A stretch of DNA of 64,000 nt from Pseudidiomarina mangrovi (GTDB lineage Bacteria > Pseudomonadota > Gammaproteobacteria > Enterobacterales > Alteromonadaceae): NCBI RefSeq assembly GCF_003999375.1, contig NZ_RJLC01000005.1, positions 62,001 through 126,000 of the forward strand. Direction: 5' to 3'. Below the pieces are notes generated by a model. It searched no databases, was not told the DNA's origin, and saw nothing but the letters and a program-made list of their open reading frames with translations. Both the position numbers and the translations under genes were made by a program. Each line of letters begins with the position of its first letter. Positions within the stretch are counted from its first letter, which is position 1. Shown here one piece after another: positions 46,287 through 54,289 of this stretch.

Positions 46287-47135
46287 TTATTTGCTGATTT
46301 GAAAATCAGCGGCACTATGCCGTTCGGGTAGTTGCTTATCAGCATCCCCCCAATTCTTATTGACGATGCGACCACGTTGCACGGCGGGTCGCGCGGCAAT
46401 TTGCTTGGCCCAGCGCAACACATGCTGATACTCGTGAGCACTGATAAATTCCGCCGCGTCATAAACTTGATTGGTGACTAGTGCGCCGTACCATGGCCAA
46501 ATAGCGATATCAGCGATGCTATACTGGTCACCCACCATAAATTGATTGCTGGCTAAATGGCGATCCAGCACATCGAGCTGGCGCTTAATTTCCATGGTGT
46601 AGCGGTTGATAGGGTACTCGAACTTCTCTGGTGCATAAGCATAAAAATGACCAAAACCACCACCCAAAATAGGCGCGCTGGCCATTTGCCAGAATAACCA
46701 GTTTAAGCACTCAGTGCGCTGTGCTGGTGCAGTCGGCAACAAGGCAGCAAACTTTTCGGCCAGATACAGTAAAATTGCACCAGACTCAAACACTCGAGTG
46801 GGCGGATTGGTGCTGTGATCCATTAGCGCAGGAATTTTCGAATTGGGATTGATGGCGACAAAATCGCTACCGAATTGTTCGCCCTCCAATATATTGATCA
46901 GATACGCATCATATTCAGCCGCGCTAATGCCCAGTTCTAAGAGTTCCTCAAGCATCACCGTCACTTTCACGCCATTGGGTGTCGCTAATGAGTAAAGTTG
47001 AAGTGAGTGCTTACCAATGGGTAGTTTAGCTGCATGGGTGGCACCGGCCGTTGGGCGGTTGATGTTGGCGAATTTCCCGCCATTGCCTTGCTGCCACTGC
47101 CATACTTTGGGTGGTACATAGTTCGCGTTACTCAT
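46287..47135 (-). CDS. yghU: YghU-like glutathione S-transferase / disulfide-bond oxidoreductase
   Basis: 282 residues (E. coli YghU 288). The family-specific N-terminus is present (VPPKVWQWQQGNGGKFANIN), followed by LQLYSLATPNGVKVTVMLEE, INPNSKIPALMDHS and the GSH-site ESGAILLYLAEKF. YghU reduces organic hydroperoxides and disulfides with glutathione. The ATG overlaps the stop of the XRE regulator by 4 bp, so it belongs to a three-gene operon with it and a membrane protein. Confidence 0.93.
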   Translation of the reverse strand: MSNANYVPPKVWQWQQGNGGKFANINRPTAGATHAAKLPIGKHSLQLYSLATPNGVKVTVMLEELLELGISAAEYDAYLINILEGEQFGSDFVAINPNSKIPALMDHSTNPPTRVFESGAILLYLAEKFAALLPTAPAQRTECLNWLFWQMASAPILGGGFGHFYAYAPEKFEYPINRYTMEIKRQLDVLDRHLASNQFMVGDQYSIADIAIWPWYGALVTNQVYDAAEFISAHEYQHVLRWAKQIAARPAVQRGRIVNKNWGDADKQLPERHSAADFQISK

Positions 47136-47368
47136 AGAGCCTCCTCGTGGTCGATTGGTTGAAGGCTAAAAATCGCCTCAACCGGCCTCTGAAAGTAGAG
47201 CGCCAATTTTAACGCGATAACCACCGATGGGGTAAAGCGCCGCGTTTCGATAGTACTAATCGTTTTTCGCGATACGCCAATACCATCGGCCAGTTCCTGC
47301 TGAGAAATACCGCGCTGTGCGCGCAGCGCCGGTAATTGGTTATAAGGTTGCTCATCCATGCTGATCAT
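47132..47368 (-). CDS. XRE-family repressor
   Basis: 78 residues. The helix-turn-helix is LRAQRGISQQELADGIGV then SRKTISTIETRRFTPS, of the small Cro/YozG-like type. The C-terminus has the typical ALYFQRPVEAIFSLQP. ATG 47359 (MDEQPYN) or 47368 are both possible. It lies between the membrane-protein gene and yghU, overlapping both. It is the natural candidate to bind the three operators upstream of the operon. Confidence 0.9.
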   Translation of the reverse strand: MISMDEQPYNQLPALRAQRGISQQELADGIGVSRKTISTIETRRFTPSVVIALKLALYFQRPVEAIFSLQPIDHEEAL

Positions 47369-47843
47369 CCGCGCTGTCGCGAAGTTCCCACAATACGGTA
47401 AATGACCACACCATGGTACCGATCACAATCAATAGTAAGCTAAAGGTACTGACGTTGAGATAGGTGGCGATGAGCCCACCGCTGGCGGCTTTCTCCCCCA
47501 ACATAAAGCCCGGAATTAATACCACTAACAGACCAACAAATGCACGGGCGTTGGCTTTACGACTCGTTTCACGAGTGAACTCATCGCTATAAAGACCAAA
47601 AATTTCGCGCCAGCCGCCGCAGAGTTTGTAGTTGTTCACGCTCAGCCGCGTGACGATACCGATAAATAATAGGGCCACCAGTACCAGGAGAACACGCGGC
47701 CATTCGCCGGTATCAATACCCGCTTGTTTCAGCCATTTATTTACCAGCATAATGCCGAAATAGAGTCCGCTGATTAAGCTGACGTAGGCGCCATACTTTA
47801 ACGATTGTGCTTGTGCTTGTGCTTCTGCTGACCAAGTTGTCAT
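47352..47843 (-). CDS. Four-helix membrane protein in an XRE operon
   Basis: 163 residues from ATG 47843 (GGAG at 9 bases). It has about four TM helices (near 15-30, 40-58, 95-115, 128-148). The combination of such a protein with a small XRE regulator (DUF2178-like pairing) is common in bacteria and archaea, but the function is unknown. It is the first gene of the operon. An upstream in-frame TTG is less likely. Confidence 0.7.
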   Translation of the reverse strand: MTTWSAEAQAQAQSLKYGAYVSLISGLYFGIMLVNKWLKQAGIDTGEWPRVLLVLVALLFIGIVTRLSVNNYKLCGGWREIFGLYSDEFTRETSRKANARAFVGLLVVLIPGFMLGEKAASGGLIATYLNVSTFSLLLIVIGTMVWSFTVLWELRDSADDQHG

Positions 47844-47872
47844 AAATAAAATCTCCAATTGAGCATCACAAC

Positions 47873-47930
47873 GATACCTCTAGGTATCAATATATAACCT
47901 TAAGGTGTCATTATGCAACCCTAAGGTATC
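47873..47930. promoter_or_regulatory. Three operator dyads spaced 21 bp apart
   Basis: GATACCTCTAGGTATC (47873-47888, perfect palindrome), ATAACCTTAAGGTGTC (47894-47909) and GCAACCCTAAGGTATC (47915-47930) share the pattern ACC-N(2-4)-GGT-RTC. Their centres are exactly 21 bp apart, two helical turns, so proteins bound there would face the same side. They lie just upstream of the membrane-protein/XRE/yghU operon and most likely bind the XRE product. Confidence 0.75.
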
Positions 47931-48025
47931 AAATAATGACATTTATTTTATTTTACAGCCTGCAGGTTGTTATTCCGCGGTGATCTGGTTATGGTGATTT
48001 CAATCCATTTTACGACGGTAAAACC

Positions 48026-48247
48026 ATGTATTATCGTGTCGGCACAGAAAAGCATTTACGTAATTATTTGAAGGCGTTACGGCAACGTAATGGCTTATCA
48101 CAAGCACAAGTAGCGGCTCAGCTTGGGGTCACCCAACAAACCTACCAGCGCCATGAAGCCCAGCCATTTAAAATGAGCAGTGAAAAGCTGTTGGCGATTT
48201 TGGCTATTCTGAATACCGATCTTATGTTCCGGTTTAAAGGTGAGTAG
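48026..48247 (+). CDS. Small helix-turn-helix protein (HipB-like)
   Basis: 73 residues. The XRE helix-turn-helix is LRQRNGLSQAQVAAQLGVTQ then QTYQRHEAQ; the C-terminus (KMSSEKLLAILAILNTDLMF) resembles HipB-type antitoxins. No HipA-like kinase or toxin gene follows; instead a GGDEF gene overlaps its end. It is divergent from the operator-bearing operon and could also be controlled from that region. Confidence 0.8.
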   Translation: MYYRVGTEKHLRNYLKALRQRNGLSQAQVAAQLGVTQQTYQRHEAQPFKMSSEKLLAILAILNTDLMFRFKGE

Positions 48248-51200
48248 TACTGTGGTGAGCCTTGATATCGCTAGAAAACTTACTGTTTATCTGCTACTCG
48301 GCGCGACTGTGCTGTCGCCGCTGGTTGCGGTACAGGCTGTCGAGCCAGTCAGCATACCGGAGTACGTGTTTGAGCGTCAGGCCGACGATTTAGGTGGACG
48401 GCAGGCCTCGGTGTACGAAATTTATGCTGACCAACAAGGTTTTATTTGGTTTGCTGGCGATACTGATGGTCTGCTGCGCTATGACGGCAATCAAATGCTC
48501 AGTTGGAGCGAGGGCTTTCAGCAGAATCTAACCCGTCACAATGTCAGCGCGCAACGCATCGATAGCGACGGCCGCTTGTGGGTTGGCAGTTGGGGTAATG
48601 GCTTACAATATTGGGATGCCCAAACTCGACAGTACGTGGACTATCTTGCCGATGCCAACGACCCCCATTCGTTAGCGGATAATCGTGTCCAAACTCTGCA
48701 TCTTGATGCCCGTGGGCGGCTCTGGATCGGCACTGCCGACGGTATTAATTTTATTGATCCTTCCGAACCGTTGAAGCTGCAACGCTTGGCTGCTAATGAC
48801 CTCAATCACCCATTACATAACGAACGGGTATGGCGTTTTACTGATTTAGGCGACAGCCTCTGGATGGCGACCAGTAATGGTGTGTTCCGACTCAATTATG
48901 ACCTTGACCAGTGGCAACAAATTTATTTGGATGCAGAGGCCGCTGCAACCATCGAGCGTGGTGCCGAAGTGCGCGAAATAGCGCGAATAGGTGACGAAAT
49001 TTGGGCCGGCTCACAGTTCGGTGTTTATGTTTATTTACCCCGGCAGCAGCGCTTTGAACTCATTCCCTGGCCACAACCTGAACGCGGCAACCCGCGGGTG
49101 AATGTATTGTTCCCCAGTCGAGATGGTCGGGTGTGGATGGGTGGCCATGACGGACTTTATTTGATCGATCGAGAAAAGCGCGAATATCTGCCGCTTGGGC
49201 CCAACTATCATCAAATTGCTGATGTTGATATTCGGGGTTTATATCAAGACCATGACCAGCATTTATGGATAGGTACCCGTGATAACGGTTTGATCCGTGG
49301 TCGTCAACAACGGAATTTATTTGCCGATGTCATGGCTGGTGCATCAGTAGAGGTCAGAGAACAAGCGCAGCGGTTGCACTCAGCGCTATTCCTCGATGCC
49401 AGTTCACGGCTGTGGGTCGGTGTTCCGGGCGGCTTCATGCGACGCGACCAATTCGGTGATTGGCAGCAATGGAGCTTTCCGGTGGCGCTGAATACGCGTC
49501 GGGTTGAGCGCATTGTGCAGTCTCCCGATGGCACCGTTTGGCTGGCTACGGATCAAGGCTTGTTCCGTATGGATAATCGAGATCAACTGCATCAAGTGAC
49601 CGAGCTGTATGAGCAAATTAATAGTCCGCGGCTACCGGTCAATGAATTGTTCGCCGATAAGGATGGCAGCCTATGGATAGCGTTATGGCAATATGGCATC
49701 GTGCATTGGCATCCACAACAGGGTGTACTGAACGTCGGGCTTGAGCAATTACAGACTACCCGTGGTGACTTGATTTATCACTTGCATGCCGATAAACAGG
49801 GTACGCTATGGGCGAGTAGTCGTTATTCGGGGGTTTTTAAGCACATCATCGGCGCTGAAGGTTGGCAGCAACAGCCTATTCCACAGCAGCCACAACAACA
49901 CCATCCAGCCTATTATTGCGTGTTACCGAGTGCCGACTTTCTGTGGTTATGTACCGAAGATGGTCTGCTGCAACTGAATTTAGCGACCATGGCGCAGCGC
50001 CGTTTTGGTCGCGCTGAAGGCTTACCCGCTGAACGTATTGTCGGCTTGTTTGATGACCCGCAGCTGGGTATGTGGGTACTGACCACCAATGGTCTGGCCC
50101 GCATGAATAGCGATCGCCAGCGTTTTATCAGTTATGGCTTAGCCGATGGCCTCCCGGCGCTTGGGTTGCAGCGCAATGCAATTATTCGCGATGGTGATCA
50201 GCTGCTACTCAGCACCGCCAAAGGCAGTGTGAGGATTTTCCCAACTGCCTTTGGTGATCAAATCGATTCCCCTCCCATGGTGGTCAGTCGCGTTTGGATT
50301 GATGGCGAGGATCTGACTCGGACTCTCAGCGCACCTATAAGCTTAGCCTTACCGTATCAACATCGTGATGTAATGATTCAGGTATCGGTGCTGGATGCAC
50401 ATGATGAGGCCGGTAATTTAATTCGCTATCGGCTGCGTAACTTTGAGCAGCAATGGAGTGATCTGACTAGTATTCGAACCATTCGATACATGAACCTACC
50501 GCCAGGTGACTACGTGCTTGAGGTCGAAGGCTGGAGTAGTCGCGGTATCGCTACTGCGGAGCTATTGCAAGTTCCGGTCTCCGTCGCCGCGCCTTGGTGG
50601 TATGCCCGCTCCTTTTGGTTCGGTAGTTTAGGCCTGCTAACGGTGTTGGCATGGTTGCTATTGCGCTGGCGTGTTCATGCGCTCAACGTGCAAAATAGTC
50701 GGTTACAACAGCAAGTCAGTGAACGCACCGAGGCACTGCAGTTAGCCAACGATAAACTATTGCAGCAGTCTACCCATGACTTTTTAACCGGCGTGCTGAA
50801 TCGCCGTGGTGTCAGTATTCGGTTTAGAACCTTGCAGCAACAACTGGGCGATAATGCTCTGACAGTGGTGTTGCTAGATCTCGATTATTTTAAGCAGCTC
50901 AACGATAACTATGGTCATGAGGTTGGTGATGATGTGCTGACCCAGGTGGCCCACGTGTTACAAACACGCTTGCGCAAGCACGATGTTGTCGGTCGTTGGG
51001 GCGGTGAAGAGTTTGTCTTGTTATTGCCAAATTGCGAATTACCCCAGGCTCTTGAGCTATGTCGCTTGGTGAATGAGCAGCTGCAGCAAATCAACATGGC
51101 GGCAACGAACGCCCACCAAGTCACTGCAACCATGGGCGTTGTTACGGGGCCAGCACAACCATTCGCTTTGGAGCGTTGGGTAAAAGCTGCCGACGATGCG

Positions 51201-51266
51201 CTTTATGCCGGCAAACGTGCTGGCCGAAATCGTATTGAAGTGGGGCAATTAAGCGCCAGTGATTAA
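48240..51266 (+). CDS. Two-component-type beta-propeller sensor with GGDEF output
   Basis: Up to 1008 residues. A signal/TM segment (about 11-33) is followed by periplasmic Reg_prop propeller blades (repeats of the kind DSDGRLWVGSWGNGLQYWD, DARGRLWIGTADGINFID, DKDGSLWIALWQYGIVHW), a Y_Y_Y domain (about 690-760), one TM helix (about 787-805), a short coiled coil and a GGDEF domain with THDFLTGVLNRRG and active-site GGEEF near 920. It converts an extracytoplasmic signal into c-di-GMP. GTG 48240, 48252 or 48255 may start it; AAGGTGAG upstream favours 48252. It overlaps the HipB-like gene by up to 8 bp. Confidence 0.9.
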   Translation: MSSTVVSLDIARKLTVYLLLGATVLSPLVAVQAVEPVSIPEYVFERQADDLGGRQASVYEIYADQQGFIWFAGDTDGLLRYDGNQMLSWSEGFQQNLTRHNVSAQRIDSDGRLWVGSWGNGLQYWDAQTRQYVDYLADANDPHSLADNRVQTLHLDARGRLWIGTADGINFIDPSEPLKLQRLAANDLNHPLHNERVWRFTDLGDSLWMATSNGVFRLNYDLDQWQQIYLDAEAAATIERGAEVREIARIGDEIWAGSQFGVYVYLPRQQRFELIPWPQPERGNPRVNVLFPSRDGRVWMGGHDGLYLIDREKREYLPLGPNYHQIADVDIRGLYQDHDQHLWIGTRDNGLIRGRQQRNLFADVMAGASVEVREQAQRLHSALFLDASSRLWVGVPGGFMRRDQFGDWQQWSFPVALNTRRVERIVQSPDGTVWLATDQGLFRMDNRDQLHQVTELYEQINSPRLPVNELFADKDGSLWIALWQYGIVHWHPQQGVLNVGLEQLQTTRGDLIYHLHADKQGTLWASSRYSGVFKHIIGAEGWQQQPIPQQPQQHHPAYYCVLPSADFLWLCTEDGLLQLNLATMAQRRFGRAEGLPAERIVGLFDDPQLGMWVLTTNGLARMNSDRQRFISYGLADGLPALGLQRNAIIRDGDQLLLSTAKGSVRIFPTAFGDQIDSPPMVVSRVWIDGEDLTRTLSAPISLALPYQHRDVMIQVSVLDAHDEAGNLIRYRLRNFEQQWSDLTSIRTIRYMNLPPGDYVLEVEGWSSRGIATAELLQVPVSVAAPWWYARSFWFGSLGLLTVLAWLLLRWRVHALNVQNSRLQQQVSERTEALQLANDKLLQQSTHDFLTGVLNRRGVSIRFRTLQQQLGDNALTVVLLDLDYFKQLNDNYGHEVGDDVLTQVAHVLQTRLRKHDVVGRWGGEEFVLLLPNCELPQALELCRLVNEQLQQINMAATNAHQVTATMGVVTGPAQPFALERWVKAADDALYAGKRAGRNRIEVGQLSASD

Positions 51267-51284
51267 CTAGTCTGGCTGGCGCTT
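51251..51284. terminator. Hairpin across two abutting convergent stops
   Basis: AAGCGCCAG and CTGGCGCTT form a 9-bp stem over a 16-base loop that holds both stop codons (51264-51266 and 51267-51269). No long T-run follows on either side, so it is a weak bidirectional terminator candidate. Confidence 0.4.
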
Positions 51285-51725
51285 GGTGGCTTGCCAATTG
51301 AGCGCTTGCCAGCGCCCGTCCTGCCACACCAGCACGCCACTGTTAAAATATTCTTGGCGACCATAACCAGCATTGCTCTCGCTGTGCGCCACCAACATAA
51401 AGTTGATAATCACCATATCGCCAAAGGGCTTATAGCTAAAGTCCTCGGCGGTATACCAACTCCAATAATCTTCTGCAGGTACGGTTGGGCCAGCACTGAT
51501 CACGCCTTGCATAAGTTGCTGCTTACCAAAGCGGGTACCGTTGGAACTGGTATAGGTCAGGTCATCGTGCCAGAACTGCTCATGAATTGTGGCATCATTG
51601 CGGCTGGCACCGTCCATGAAGGTATCAATAGTGGGCTTAACCAAGTCGAAATCTGCGCTCGACTGAGCATAGACTGCACCGCTTAGACTCAAGCTGATCA
51701 TCAGAAGGGCCAAAAATTGTCGCAT
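51267..51725 (-). CDS. Exported SnoaL/DUF4440-like protein
   Basis: 152 residues with a signal peptide (cleavage after VYAQ, about residue 21). The NTF2-like fold is seen in DFDLVKPTIDTFMDGASRND, EQFWHDDLTYTSSNGTRFGK and SGVLVWQDGRWQALNWQATK. Members of this group include small-molecule isomerases and binding proteins; none can be chosen here. Confidence 0.8.
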   Translation of the reverse strand: MRQFLALLMISLSLSGAVYAQSSADFDLVKPTIDTFMDGASRNDATIHEQFWHDDLTYTSSNGTRFGKQQLMQGVISAGPTVPAEDYWSWYTAEDFSYKPFGDMVIINFMLVAHSESNAGYGRQEYFNSGVLVWQDGRWQALNWQATKRQPD

Positions 51726-51836
51726 GATTGTTCCTTTTTACTATGACAGTCGTTAAATAGTGTAGTGATTCGATTTTGCGCTACGCTGCATTGAAACACA
51801 AGCAACAGGTCGCCCTACTATTGCAAGGAGGATGCT

Positions 51837-52064
51837 ATGACAGCAACCGTGGTTCCAGGAATTTACCGGCATTACAAAGGCAAGGATTATCAAGTTCTAG
51901 GCGTTGCTCGCCATTCCGAGAGTGAGGAGTCGTTTGTGGTCTACCGGCCGCTGTATGGCGACGGTCAACTATGGATCCGCCCGCTTGATATGTTTACTGA
52001 GTTGGTTGATCACGATGGCGTGATCCGCGCTCGCTTTGCGCTCAAGCCGGATACCGTTGATTAG
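51837..52064 (+). CDS. DUF1653 protein
   Basis: 75 residues. The family core is GIYRHYKGKDYQVLGVARHS, FVVYRPLYGDGQLWIRPLDM and FTELV. DUF1653 proteins are small beta-rich cytosolic proteins of unknown function. It has an ideal Shine-Dalgarno (AAGGAGG). It lies just upstream of the toxin-antitoxin promoter. Confidence 0.9.
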   Translation: MTATVVPGIYRHYKGKDYQVLGVARHSESEESFVVYRPLYGDGQLWIRPLDMFTELVDHDGVIRARFALKPDTVD

Positions 52065-52066
52065 CG

Positions 52067-52133
52067 ATCTGTACAATAAGCTGGACAGATTAGACATTAG
52101 GCACTAAACTTGTTCAATAACTTGAACAGGTGG
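52067..52133 (+). promoter_or_regulatory. yefM-yoeB promoter and operators
   Basis: A sigma-70 promoter is readable as TGGACA (52082-52087), 17 bp, TAAACT (52105-52110). An inverted repeat ATCTGT/ACAGAT (52067-52072, 52085-52090) overlaps the -35, and a perfect dyad TGTTCAA-TAAC-TTGAACA (52111-52128) covers the start point just downstream of the -10. Both would let YefM-YoeB repress its own operon. AGGTGG (52128-52133) is the ribosome-binding site. Confidence 0.7.
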
Positions 52134-52137
52134 CCTT

Positions 52138-52395
52138 ATGAAAATTGTCTCTTACACCGATGCTCGCAATAATCTCAAAGACGTCCTCGATAATGTGGTC
52201 AATGATGCGGATATTACAGTGATCACTCGTCGCGATGCTGACGATGCGGTGGTTATGTCGGTTGATTATTACAGTAGTCTGATGGAAACCGTCTATTTGT
52301 TGCGCTCACCGGCTAATGCGGAGCACCTGACGCGGTCTATCGAGCAATATCGTGCTGGAAAAGTCCGCTCGCGGCCATTACATGATGAGTCATAA
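52138..52395 (+). CDS. yefM: Antitoxin YefM (Phd/YefM family)
   Basis: 85 residues, normal for YefM (83-92). The N-terminal DNA-binding/dimerisation domain reads MKIVSYTDARNNLKDVLDNV and VITRRDADDAVVMSVDYYSS; the C-terminal LTRSIEQYRAGK segment would wrap the toxin. Three bases separate its stop from the toxin start. Confidence 0.95.
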   Translation: MKIVSYTDARNNLKDVLDNVVNDADITVITRRDADDAVVMSVDYYSSLMETVYLLRSPANAEHLTRSIEQYRAGKVRSRPLHDES

Positions 52396-52398
52396 ACC

Positions 52399-52665
52399 AT
52401 GACCGAGCGACTACTGTCATGGACTGACGAAGCTTGGCGTGATTATGTGTATTGGCAAACCCAAGATAAAAAAACCTTGAAGCGCATTAATAAACTGGTG
52501 GTCGATATCCAGCGTTCTGCACATACCGGTCTCGGCAAACCTGAAGCGCTCCGCGAGAATTTATCGGGATTTTGGTCGCGGCGAATTGATGATACCCATC
52601 GCCTCGTCTATGCCGTCGATGACACCGGTATCACTATCATTTCCTGCCGTTATCACTATCGCTAG
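52399..52665 (+). CDS. yoeB: mRNA interferase toxin YoeB
   Basis: 88 residues, E. coli YoeB is 84. It is a ribosome-dependent RNase of the RelE fold. The catalytic residues equivalent to Glu46, Arg65, His83 and Tyr84 of E. coli are all kept (Glu49 in KPEAL, Arg68 in THRLVY, His86 and Tyr87 in the terminal RYHYR), so it should be active. It is paired with YefM. The 3' end overlaps the convergent EVE gene by 29 bp. Confidence 0.96.
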   Translation: MTERLLSWTDEAWRDYVYWQTQDKKTLKRINKLVVDIQRSAHTGLGKPEALRENLSGFWSRRIDDTHRLVYAVDDTGITIISCRYHYR

Positions 52666-53122
52666 AAGAGAGTGTCGCAACAACGGCGCGCCATTCAGTG
52701 GTGCTAAACGGGATCACCGACAAACGATTGCCTTTGCGTAGCAGCGGTTGCTCAGCGAGGGCACTGATGGTGCGTAACTCCGCTAGGCCAAGCACTCGGT
52801 TAAACTTGCTGACAAAGCGCACGTCAACGGCATCCCAACGCGGCTTCTCAGGGCTGCTTTTGGGGTCAAAATAGGCCGACTCAGGGTCATATTGGGCTGG
52901 GTCGGGGTACGTCGCTTTCACTACTTCAACAATACCCACTATACCAATCTCCGCGCAGCTAGAATGATATAAAAACACCTGATCACCGGTCGCCATGGCG
53001 CGCATAAAATTGCGTGCTTGGTAGTTCCGTACGCCATCCCAACGCAATGCCTTGTTCGGTGCGTTGGCGAAGTCGTCGATGCTACATTCATCGGGTTCGG
53101 TTTTCATCAGCCAATAGGCCAT
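52637..53122 (-). CDS. EVE domain protein
   Basis: 161 residues, a single EVE domain (PUA-like fold): YWLMKTEPDECSIDDF, WDGVRNYQARNFMRAM, DQVFLYHSSCAEIGIVGIVE and WDAVDVRFV. EVE domains bind modified bases in RNA or DNA. Here it is next to a toxin-antitoxin pair but on the opposite strand, and it follows the unknown gene at 53752 by 9 bp. Confidence 0.92.
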   Translation of the reverse strand: MAYWLMKTEPDECSIDDFANAPNKALRWDGVRNYQARNFMRAMATGDQVFLYHSSCAEIGIVGIVEVVKATYPDPAQYDPESAYFDPKSSPEKPRWDAVDVRFVSKFNRVLGLAELRTISALAEQPLLRKGNRLSVIPFSTTEWRAVVATLSSSDSDNGRK

Positions 53123-53131
53123 AGCGATCTC

Positions 53132-53752
53132 CTAAACAAGTTTTGTCGTAGCACCTAATGCCTGCGCTAATTGGCGAATTTCGCTTTTAGCTGGCGCGCT
53201 TTCTGGTACCAACGCAGTGACTCGCAGTTCATGGCTCACCGCAGTCGTTATGAAATGACATACAGCGCTAAAATCACCTATGAGTGGCTTGACCTCGGTC
53301 TGATAGGTCGGTGGGTTGGCCGCTGGGAAAAATATCTCCAGTGCTTCTACGCCGCTATCCGTGAGTTGTTGGCAGATACTCTCAGCCTGCTCGGGGGCTA
53401 CTAGGCCGTAGCTCAGCAAGGTGACCGGAACGCCATGACGAATCGCCTTGAAACGTTGCATCAGCTCGGTCACGGTGGCTAAGGCTAAGAGTGGGTCACC
53501 ATGCCCGGCAATAGCGATTCCTTGCAACTCAAATTCATTGGCGGCGTGTTGCTCGTAACCATCTTGATAAGCTTGTTGCAGCGCCTGTAAAGCATCAGCA
53601 GCGCTAACATCACGCACTGGGATGTCTGCCAGCGCATGCTGACACCGAGACGCGATTGATAGTGTCGATGGGTTCTCAGAATTGATACTGAGCATTAAGC
53701 GGTTCTGGTGGCTATAAGTGAGAGCTGGGGCTATGCTTTTAGTGTTGCTCAT
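53132..53752 (-). CDS. Protein resembling the core of TatD-linked radical SAM proteins but without the cluster cysteines
   Basis: 206 residues, not firmly assigned. FELQGIAIAGHGDPLLALAT and GVPVTLLSYGLVAPEQ resemble the barrel strands of small radical SAM enzymes of the TatD-associated type (where one reads GxGEPTL and NTNG). The N-terminus, where CxxxCxxC is expected, has only one cysteine (IASRCQHAL), so cluster binding is unlikely. It may be a degenerate relative or an unrelated TIM-barrel-like protein. It is upstream of the EVE gene on the same strand. Confidence 0.5.
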   Translation of the reverse strand: MSNTKSIAPALTYSHQNRLMLSINSENPSTLSIASRCQHALADIPVRDVSAADALQALQQAYQDGYEQHAANEFELQGIAIAGHGDPLLALATVTELMQRFKAIRHGVPVTLLSYGLVAPEQAESICQQLTDSGVEALEIFFPAANPPTYQTEVKPLIGDFSAVCHFITTAVSHELRVTALVPESAPAKSEIRQLAQALGATTKLV

Positions 53753-53800
53753 TATAAGTTTACTACTCTACGCGGCGAAAACAGTTCATAAGGATAAACC

Positions 53801-54289
53801 ATGACTACCACAAAACAAGTATTGGGCCTCGTTGGCTGGCTGATTTTAGTTTACGCGGCCGCCGCTATTGGCGCGGCTGGATCAATGAATGCGCCAGAAT
53901 TTTATACGGAGTTAGTGCGACCTACTTGGGCACCACCAGCCTGGTTGTTTGGCCCAGTATGGACGGTGCTTTATGCCATGATGGCGGTAGCGGCTTGGCA
54001 AATTTGGCGGTTAGCCGGTAGTTGGCAAGCTGCTGCCCGTGAGCTGTGGTGGTTTGTTGCGCAACTGCTCTTAAACGCGCTGTGGAGCTGGGTATTTTTT
54101 GCCTGGTACCTAGGCGCGGCGGCCTTTGTTGAGATCATACTACTGTGGTTGGCCATTGTCGTGACGATGGTACTGTTCTGGCGCCGCGACAAATTAGCTG
54201 GCGCCCTGTTATTGCCTTATTTAGCTTGGGTCACCTTTGCCACGGCGCTAACTTTTGCAATGTGGCAAGGCAACCCAACGATTCTCTAA
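53801..54289 (+). CDS. tspO: TspO/MBR family protein
   Basis: 162 residues with five TM helices. Conserved stretches are RPTWAPPAWLFGPVWTVLYA, QLLLNALWSWVFFAWY and LLPYLAWVTFATALTF. TspO binds porphyrins and steroids and is linked to tetrapyrrole or light/oxygen stress. The stop overlaps the convergent GST stop by 4 bp. Confidence 0.94.
   Translation: MTTTKQVLGLVGWLILVYAAAAIGAAGSMNAPEFYTELVRPTWAPPAWLFGPVWTVLYAMMAVAAWQIWRLAGSWQAAARELWWFVAQLLLNALWSWVFFAWYLGAAAFVEIILLWLAIVVTMVLFWRRDKLAGALLLPYLAWVTFATALTFAMWQGNPTIL

Noticed and set aside
48026-48247. HipAB-type toxin-antitoxin
   Set aside because: Only the HipB-like HTH protein is present; the following gene is a GGDEF sensor, not a HipA kinase.
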